64,000 nucleotides of DNA from assembly GCA_034401795.1 (NCBI GenBank), contig CM067370.1, forward strand, positions 54,238,880 through 54,302,879. The letters run 5' to 3'. Positions 56,366 through 64,000 of this stretch are shown here, piece after piece. The notes under the pieces are model-generated. The model was given only the letters and a program-made list of their open reading frames with translations. It ran no database searches and had not been told where the DNA came from. Within the stretch, counting starts at the first letter, position 1; each line of letters begins with the position of its first letter. This DNA is from Chaetoderma sp. LZ-2023a (lineage: Eukaryota > Mollusca > Caudofoveata > Chaetodermatida > Chaetodermatidae). Position numbers and translations under genes: made by a program.

Positions 56366-57190
56366 CCCACCCCACCCCACCCCAGTGGCGACGGAGCCGG
56401 GGGTAGGGGGGGGCGGCTTTATAAAAAAAAAATTGGGGGTGGGGGTGTGGTGGGGGGGATGTCTTTACACACACCCCCCCACTCCTTCAATCTTCTAGTG
56501 TAAATTTTTTAACCCCCAATTATCACTCTAAATGCAGAAGATGACTTCTAAGAGCATCTATTTTAACCAAATTTCCAGTGTAGTCCCCGCCACCCCACCC
56601 CACGCAGTGTTGTGTGTACTGTGAATATGTATTTCTATGGTACTATCATTGTCCACTGACACTGCTATTGTTCATAAATCTTATATCAACAATATTTAGG
56701 AACACATGAGCAGATCACTGATGGCGACAGTCTGCGATATCATTAACCAGGCATTAACACTTTAACTAGACAGACCGTCTGAAATTATCTTGAAAAACGT
56801 CGATTTACACGCCCTGATTTGAAATTTGGCCATAGCGAACCAGTCATTCAAGTGGAAGATTTATAAAATATTCCTTTCATGCTCTATAAATTAACATTTT
56901 CCCCGAGAAAAATTCTCATTTTCCTGAGCAATTTTAAGCACGAATTATCACTCAGAATGCAGGAGATGGCTTATCAGAGCATTTAATTTTCAAAATTTTC
57001 CGGGGGAGGACCCCAAACCCCCCCCCCCTGGAACCCCCATATTAGGGAGGCGAAGGCGCCCCCCCCCACCCCACCACGCCCCCCCCCCCCTCTACCCTGG
57101 CCCCTCAACACGAAATCCTGCATCCGGCTCTAAACCCCTCCCCCACCCTGTTGCAGAGCCACTCCGCCGCCACTGCCCCTCCCGCCCCAC
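56366..57190. repeat. G/C-tract repeat with duplicated module and MITE remnant
   Basis: Long G and C runs lie at 56395-56460 and 56995-57120. They flank two related AT-richer modules (56520-56575 and 56945-57000, both reading ttatcactc.aatgcag and agcattt). A MITE family 1 remnant lies near 56820-56900. No ORF is credible. Confidence 0.6.
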
Positions 57191-58369
57191 CTCACTGCCT
57201 CAAGAAATCCATAAGTAACCGGTATGCAGAAGTGGACTACGTCAAAGAAAATGCGTAGATCAGGAAAACTGGTTATAATTAAAGTTTTGAGGTAATAGCT
57301 ATCCCATCTTTCAAGGGCCAGATATCCATTTGTTTAACTTAAAAAACATAAATTTCCATCTACTTTACTCTGACAATGCAGAATAAGGTGGTATGTTAAA
57401 GAACTATGTTTCGTGAGCATCTATTGAATGTAGTAAAGCGGCGCTGCAAGAATCGGGTTCCCTGAAGGAACCAAGTGGTGATGAATTTATCCTTCTGCTG
57501 TTATCTCCCTTAAAAGTTACCGAACCACAGCGCATGCGTAAGTCAAAAGTTATTTTTAGTAACAGGATTATTATTTTATAAGAGCATACGCAGCGTTATT
57601 TGCTACATAGACTAAAGTATAGTTGTAACAACACTTACCGGTACACCGTCACGCTATACAAAATTCGATTTCTGAGCATATCGTTATTAGTTACCAGTTT
57701 TCGTGTGTTAACGGTTACCGGTTTTCGTGATTAAATTCATAGTTATCATAATCAAGTTCAAGTTCAAGTTCAAGATTATTTATTTTGATATAGAATATAC
57801 ATTTACAGTTTCACAACGGTAGTCCACCAAAGGCAGAGCCTATGTGGCGGTGGACCCCTACATTATACTACATATAACATATAACAACAACAATATACAA
57901 TATAGGACATGAGAATACTGAATACATACGGTTAACATGTTATAGTCCTATATATACATATAGTTAACTGTCTCGCTGCCAAGCCTCTGCAGTCTACATT
58001 TTCCATGGAGCCTAACTCGGGGTATGCTGAGTACCTCTAAAACAATTTGACCGAACGTTGTCGGTGGCTAAGCCACAAGCAACTTTCAGTCAAATTTTTT
58101 CTAAAATACTCAGCCAATCCAGAGTCATTGCCAATTGGAGTTATTGTCCGCTTCCAGCAGTCCAACAGTTAATAGACGTATGACAATTTACATTTTTACA
58201 GGGAAAGACATGACAGGGATGTGTGCTTATCTTGCTTAAGTTAATAATTCTATATTACATATTCTTATTATCAATGACAAAGTATTTTTTAGGCTGTGAT
58301 GGTAGAGTTAGTTGTTTGGTAGTTACCATTATGACAGATATTCTTATTATTATTAATATTATTATTATT
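57191..58369. other. Unassigned sequence with inverted counterparts near 37 kb
   Basis: 57453-57500 (gaaggaaccaagtgg, gaatttatccttctgc) is the reverse complement of about 37400-37450. 57757-57870 (caagttcaag repeats, ccaaaggcagagcctatg) corresponds inverted to 37090-37200. No gene was recognised; (ATT)n lies at 58340-58380. Confidence 0.5.
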
Positions 58370-58680
58370 ATTATTATTATTTGTTCTGGTGACTGGGTGC
58401 AAGACTTGCCCTGTAGGTGGGGCTTAGAGTACACCTTCCGTATCCTCTGCGTGTCGTAAGAGGCGACTAAAGGAGGTAAGGGTGAGGTAACCCTGACAGA
58501 AACCTTGAGTGCTGAAGACGGAGGTTCCAGGCCGCACGGCGCACTCTAATAAACCATGGCTCCACGCACTTAACGCTTATGATCATGTCGATAGTCACTT
58601 ACAGGACTGGCGGTATGATCAGCGAACGAAAAGAAGAAGAAGACTGGGTGCAAGTTAGTCTCTATGAAGAGCCGCAGTCT
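58370..58680 (+). repeat. SINE-like or LINE-tail repeat
   Basis: The phrase gtgtcgtaagaggcgactaa at 58452-58471 forms a GTCG/CGAC stem. I recognise it as a phrase that recurs in interspersed repeats of many invertebrates. Flanking copies of gactgggtgcaag (58391 and 58641) may be a 13-bp target duplication, giving an insertion of about 250 bp. Confidence 0.5.
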
Positions 58681-59109
58681 ACAACTGCGTCTCTAACATC
58701 TGCCTATCGATTCCTGTCTGGATTTTCCGCCGAAACGGCCCATATTTAACACGCCTGTTTTTATACGAAAACTGGATATACGTGCGAATCGAACTATGCA
58801 GTCAATAAAAACATATCGGCAACATCAGATTGCCGTAAATAGTTTAGTGAATTATTCTCTTTAAACCATTCAGTCTTCGTTTTATTCAAAGTAAACAACA
58901 GGCACGTCTGTCTGCGCGTACATTCTGCTTTTTTCGTATCTTCTCGCTTCGGTTGACGACTCACGTGACGAGCGAGTCCGCGCTAGATCACGTATTGCGT
59001 TGCCGGACGGCGCCCGATTGTAGATTGAACAATCTACGAGGATTTTTAGAAAAGGTCTGATTGAAGATATTTTCTTTTAAAATTGTTTAATAAATAAATG
59101 AATTATATT
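58681..59109. other. Unassigned intergenic sequence
   Basis: No gene or recognised element was seen. It is moderately GC-balanced sequence between the SINE-like repeat and the AT-rich satellite. Confidence 0.4.
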
Positions 59110-59246
59110 AATTATCTTAGTAATAATCATAATAATAATAATAAGAATAAGAACAATAATAATAATTTGGAAAAATTTAATTAAAAAAAATTAATAATAA
59201 TAAAAATAAGAAAAAGAAGAAGAAGAGGAAAAAGAAAAAGAAGACG

Positions 59247-59342
<96 letters not shown>

Positions 59343-59760
59343 GATTATTAAACAAATAAAAAAAATAAAAATAATTATTCAGAATAATATTCAGAATAAT
59401 AAGAATATTAAGAATAATAATACTAATATTAAGAATAATAATACTAATTTTTTTAAAATTTAAATAAATAAATACATAATAATAATAATCATAATAATAA
59501 TAATAATAATAATAATCATAATCATAATAATAATAATGAATATTAAACAAATAAAAAAAATAAAAATAATTATTCAGAATAATATTCAGAATAATAATAA
59601 TAAGAATATTAAGAATAATATTAAGAATAATAATACTAATATTAAGAATAATAATTTTTTTTAGATTTAAATAAATAAATACATAATAATAATAATAATA
59701 GTACATTTTTAGAGCGCTTAATCCATGCAACTGCATGCTCTAAGCGCTAACGCGCGTAAG
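59110..59760. repeat. AT-rich satellite with (AT)n and (TAA)n tracts
   Basis: An (AT)n run spans 59249-59319. Units of about 180-190 bases containing taaacaaataaaaaaaataa, attattcagaataatattca and aagaataataatactaata occur from about 59340 and 59530, and again at 62055 beyond the LINE. A long open frame here is low-complexity Tyr/Ile and not a gene. Confidence 0.8.
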
Positions 59761-59764
59761 TATT

Positions 59765-61977
59765 CTATGGATATGCTATTTGAAATAAATAGAATTTAAG
59801 ATTGGATTTAAAGATTTCTAAAGTTGATGAGTTTCTAATTTCATTTGGTAAGTTATTCCATTCGGTAGCTGCAGTGAAAGAGAAAGTTTTATGGCCATAT
59901 GTTTTAGAGTTGACCTTAGGTACTTTTAGTAGATTTAGATTTGCAGATCTGAGAGAGCGACCAGGAATGTAAGGTTGTACAAGGTCAGAGAGATAGGCTG
60001 GTGCTGTGCCAGATACACATTGGTATGTCAGACATAGTGTCTTAAAAGTTATTCTTTGCACAATGGGGAGCCAGTGCAAATCATGTAGGACCGGAGTAAT
60101 GTGTTCTCGCTTGGCACACAGGGATATGATTCTCGCTGCAGTGTTCTGGACCACCTGAAGTCGCTGAATAAGTTCTTTTGAGGCGCCAATCAGGAGGCTA
60201 TTACAATAATCCAGGCGCGACGTTATCAATGCTCGTACTAGCATGATCGCGGCCTCTTTTGTGATATAGCGCCTGATGCTGCCGATATTGCGCAATTGAA
60301 AATAGCAGACTTTGCAGATGTAACTAACATGTTTATCCATAGTCAGTTCATTGTCTAAGTATACACCAAGATCCTTTACGACAGTTGACAGCTTTATTTG
60401 ACTATTTCCAGCTGTGATGTCACATAGGTCAGTCTTAGCACGTCGGTTTGCTGGCCCGACTAACAGAGCTTCGGTCTTTTCATCGTTAAGTTTCAGCATG
60501 TTTGTAGTCATCCACTCTTTAATGTCTATATAACACATATTGAGCTGACTTGTTGCTAAGCGTGCAGTACATGTTGAAGGTTCAAAACTAATGACAAGCT
60601 GTGTGTCATCAGCATAGAAGTGACGCATAATGTTGTGCTGATCAATAACCGATCCAAGTGGTTGTGTGTAGAGTGTAAATAACACCGGACCTAGAATAGA
60701 CCCCTGAGGCACACCACACACGAGGTTGACTGGTTCTGAAAGTGTGCCGTTAATATATACAGACTGGTGTCTATCGGATAAATATGAGTGAAACCAGTTC
60801 CAGACAGTGCCTTGTAAACCAAATACACTACTCAATTGTGACATAAGTAAATGATGGTCTATCGTATCAAATGCGGCACTGAGGTCAAGGAGTAGCAACA
60901 ATGACACATTACCTCTGTCTACCGCCTCTCGAATATTATTGAGGACGCATAATAGAGCAGTCTCCGTGCTATGACGCTGACGGTACGCTGACTGAAACGG
61001 TTCATATAACGCATTGTCACTTACATGAGCTGATAGTCTTTTGAACACCGCCTTCTCGATTAGCTTAGACATAAAAGGCAGGTTCGAGACAGGTCTATAG
61101 TTTTTTAGAGTATCTTCGTCTAGGCCAGACTTCTTCAACAGTGGTTTGACAACTGCCCGCTTAAATGTCATTGGCATGAGGCCAGATTCTAAGCTGGAAT
61201 TAACCAGCATAGTTATTGTTGGGAGCAAGATGTCAATGTTTTCAAGCACGATTTTCGTAGGAATGGGATCGAGAGTACAAAATGTTGGTTTTAATTCCTT
61301 TAAAAGAGCCATTATATCGCTTTCAGAAAATGAAGTGAAATTGTCAAAAGTTTTATGAGCGAACATGGTTTGATTGGAGAGAAACGCAGCTGAATCATTT
61401 GACTGTTGCAATTGTGTACGGATATCCTCGATCTTGTCATGAAAGAAGTCAGAAAATGAGCGGGCGATCATTGTAGGATCATCACCATGTGGTAGAGAAC
61501 AATCTCTTTTCTTACCCAATAAGGCAAACATTGTATTGTACAATTCCTTAGGGTTAGACTTGCTTTCTAGAATCTTATCATTAAAAAAGGATTGTTTAGC
61601 ACTCGCAACAGTCTTAGTGACAATGTTTCTCGCATCAACATAAATCTGACGATGTACTTCTAGATTTGATTTCCTCCATCGTCTCTCCGCCTTTCGTCTG
61701 TTTGATTTGGCTATTGCAACCTCGGGTGTAAAAAGCCAATGCGACTGTTGTCTCTGAGGAATTGTTTTTAACTTCTCAGGAGCATGCACGTCTAGAAGAC
61801 GTACTAGTTCTGTGTTATAAAGGTTAGCAAGACGTTCACAGTCAGGTGGTGGCGATGTTATCAATACAGAGCACTCAAGGTCGTGACGGAAAGCAGACAT
61901 GTCAATTTTCTTGAGGTTTCTACAGGGTATGGATACGACAGGTAGAGATGCCTTAATAGTACTGAGATTAACGATTA
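59765..61977 (-). pseudogene. L2/CR1-type LINE, 5'-truncated, open RT frame
   Basis: The open frame is 711 codons from ATG 61900, and in frame upstream to about 61977 where the element is truncated. RT: KNYRPVSNLPFMSKLIEKAV (~266), AYRQRHSTETALL, LLLLLDLSAAFDTIDH with catalytic Asp (~339), VCGVPQGSILGP, FYADDTQLV (~428-436), and the C-terminal HITPVLHDLHWLP and WNNLPNEIR. The apurinic-type endonuclease expected upstream is absent, so this is a dead-on-arrival copy despite its intact RT. The 3' end gcgctctaaaaatgtac leads into (TTA)n. Confidence 0.88.
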
Positions 61978-62008
61978 CATAATAATAATAATCATAATAA
62001 TAATCATT

Positions 62009-62058
<50 letters not shown>

Positions 62059-62239
62059 ATATTAAACAAATAAAAAAAATAAAAATAATTATTCAGAATA
62101 ATATTCAGAATAATAATAATAAGAATATTAAGAATAATATTAAGAAGAATAATACTAATATTAAGAATAATAATACTAATTTTTTTTAAATTTAAATAAA
62201 TAAATACATAATAATACTAATCATAATAATAATAATCAT

Positions 62240-62273
<34 letters not shown>

Positions 62274-62470
62274 GTTTGGAAAAATTTAATTAAAAAAAAC
62301 AAACTAATAAGAAGAAGAAGAAGAACAAGGAGGAGGAGAAGAAAATAGTGAAAAAGAATAAATAAGAATAATTTTATTTAAAAAAATCATAACAATAAAT
62401 ATTAATAATGATACTAATAATAATAATAATAATAATAATAATGAATATTCAAAAAATAAAAATGATAACA
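61978..62470. repeat. AT-rich satellite continued, (TAA)n
   Basis: (TAA)n lies at about 62005-62055, then the same ~185-base unit as at 59340 and 59530, then GAA-rich and (TAA)n sequence to 62440. Confidence 0.8.
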
Positions 62471-62841
62471 AAAATTATGATTTATGACGCATTCAAGATG
62501 GTCGTAAAACCACTGAGCTAATCATGTTCCCCTTAGCTATTTTGATGCTAGTGCCAATCAATAGCATATTCCCTGAATTTCGCCTCAATTTGCTTGGTTA
62601 TTCTTGATACAAAATACATTTGAAATTTGCGGGAAATATAATAATAAATGGAATAATCAGTCTAGTCTTCCATAACTTTTGTCTTGTAATCATAATGATA
62701 CAAGAAAACCAGGGCTAAGATAAGAGCAAGCCAATGGGCTATGCCTCGTAAATGATGATGGTGATGGTGATGATCATGAAGATGATTTAAAATATACGAT
62801 CCTTGCAGGTTAGCAGATAAGGGATCTATGCACATATAACA
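62471..62841. other. Unassigned sequence before DIRS E
   Basis: No gene was recognised. A short GATGATGGT tract is near 62752-62785. Confidence 0.4.
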
Positions 62842-64000
62842 TTCTCCTTCGATCAATACTCACCATTCTGTTACTTCTGATATACAGCTGGCCCTGACAG
62901 CGGCTCTAGGATTATAGACTTAGAAAGCTTTACCGACACCTGGGAACCGGGTACTCGGCTCCCAACTGCCGAGTACCCGTTTACCATAGAGCTCATTCTT
63001 GTTTGCATAGCGACAAGAGCAATACATGCTTTTTGCATTAAGGATTTTAGTGTTTTAAAATAATCTAAGTCTTTAATCAGTGATAGTTTGTGTGTTCTGA
63101 AAGGATTAACTAAGGACTATGGAGAATACCGCCCAAGACAACCAGGTTGTATTGTTCTTTATTATCCATAGTTAAAAGACTTAGGTCTCTAAATTTCGTT
63201 GTGTCGCATGTTCCAATTTCTGTCCCCATAGAATCTGGGACGTGTGCTAACAACGATATATGCCAGACGATCGCCTTCTTTAAACCCCAACAGGCGATCG
63301 GCAGATATGAAAATAGGTGTTTGCTACGGTATTTCTAACACGAATATCGGCTGACGTCGTTCTCCGTAGAATCCGAGCGGGTGACGTCACACCCGGTCGC
63401 TCGGATGTTTATGTGAAGAAAAATTTTTTCATTAATTCGCGCATCTTATTCTGGGTGCTGCGTACTAAAAATGGTACCGGAAACTTTAGAATGATCAAGT
63501 TTACGTGTGATCACGATCGGTTTGCAATGATCGGTGGTTTCAAAATTCTTGAGTAGATGTGTGGTCTGCGGTTTTACCGTGTGAGACAGCAGTTTTGTTA
63601 TACATTTTGTTGTTTTCTTCACATATCGTGCTGCGTTCGTTAGGAGTATAATTTATATTGATTAGTAAATATACCCTGAATGCTATGCGATATGATTCCT
63701 GGAGCCGTTACACATCCTGGAGGATCTATTATGGGTGTGTTGTGCCCGCCGCGTACTTGTCGTCATAATCAATGCGATCGTTGTTGTAACGTGGCGGGGT
63801 GGGGTGCGGGGAGGTTACGGTTAATTTATGAGTCAAATTATTTGAAAATTAATTGTCTGCCTTCCATCCGGGTCTCGTTCCGCTTGTTTATTGTAGGTTT
63901 GTGCTTATTTTATAGGCCAAGCCAACCCCGCCATCATGTGACGACTGCCATAAGTTTGTCCGTGTAATGTTCAAGGACCATGTCTGTTTTATGTGTGCCC
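62842..64000 (+). mobile_element. DIRS-like retrotransposon E (family A), 5' end only in window
   Basis: It starts at TTC (62842-62844) with tccttcgatcaatactcacc. It matches the reverse complement of 10728-11886 with only about two differences seen by eye. It contains the ITR (to about 63023), the leader with a perfect CRE (63382-63389) and the gag ATG at 63966 with the first codons of the Cys/His start. It runs off the window end. It is the best candidate in this window for an intact family-A copy. Confidence 0.92.

Noticed and set aside
59191-59736. 181-codon minus-strand ORF
   Set aside because: Pure Tyr/Ile/Asn low complexity from AT-rich satellite DNA, with no gene-like composition.

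Overview
This is animal nuclear DNA, most likely from a marine invertebrate and plausibly a mollusc. That guess rests on a protostome-like NMDA-receptor gene split by GT-AG introns, on the mix of DIRS, Ty3/Gypsy, Penelope, L2/CR1-type and hAT elements, and on a dispersed repeat ending in gagctaataa. There are no bacterial-type operons, rRNA, tRNA or CRISPR features.

0-25 kb: the 5' end of a GluN1 (NMDA receptor subunit 1) gene on the minus strand. Four exons are recognisable: 24898-24812 (signal peptide), 24369-24055, 13189-13013 and 2649-2549. They join in frame and encode the start of the extracellular amino-terminal domain. Introns 2 and 3 are about 10.9 and 10.4 kb. Each carries a DIRS tyrosine-recombinase retrotransposon (A at 4786-11886, B at 16523-23411), both in the sense orientation of the host gene. 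The introns also hold a decayed hAT transposase, palindromic MITE-like elements, a long-TIR foldback element and a dispersed repeat that hosts element B.

25-38 kb: intergenic and repeat-rich. It contains LINE fragments, a 1.3-kb CTAG-rich array, a Penelope-like element (RT plus GIY-YIG), a CRE-motif cluster next to an unrecognised 207-codon ORF, a truncated third DIRS family (D) and a 40-bp minisatellite.

38-53 kb: a nested stack. A Ty3/Gypsy element (38118-53110) sits between oppositely oriented arms of the minisatellite. A tandemly repeated TIR element has entered its 5' LTR, an internally deleted DIRS copy (C, 39611-45240) its gag, and a 3.48-kb ORF-less, hairpin-rich insertion (48779-52260) its integrase C-terminus.

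53-64 kb: a TAGCTTAGACTAG array interrupted by an L2/CR1-like LINE, a G/C-tract repeat, a SINE-like repeat, an AT-rich satellite containing a 5'-truncated LINE with an open 711-codon frame, and the first 1.16 kb of another A-family DIRS copy (E), over 99% identical to A by eye.

The most unusual signal is in the DIRS gag-like regions of families A/C and B: dense series of short perfect hairpins. At least two stems carry paired compensatory changes between copies A and C, and several others are kept by G.U wobble. The same copies also reveal the DIRS integration mechanism: an internal complementary region joins the two ends across a TTC/GAA trinucleotide that also flanks each copy.
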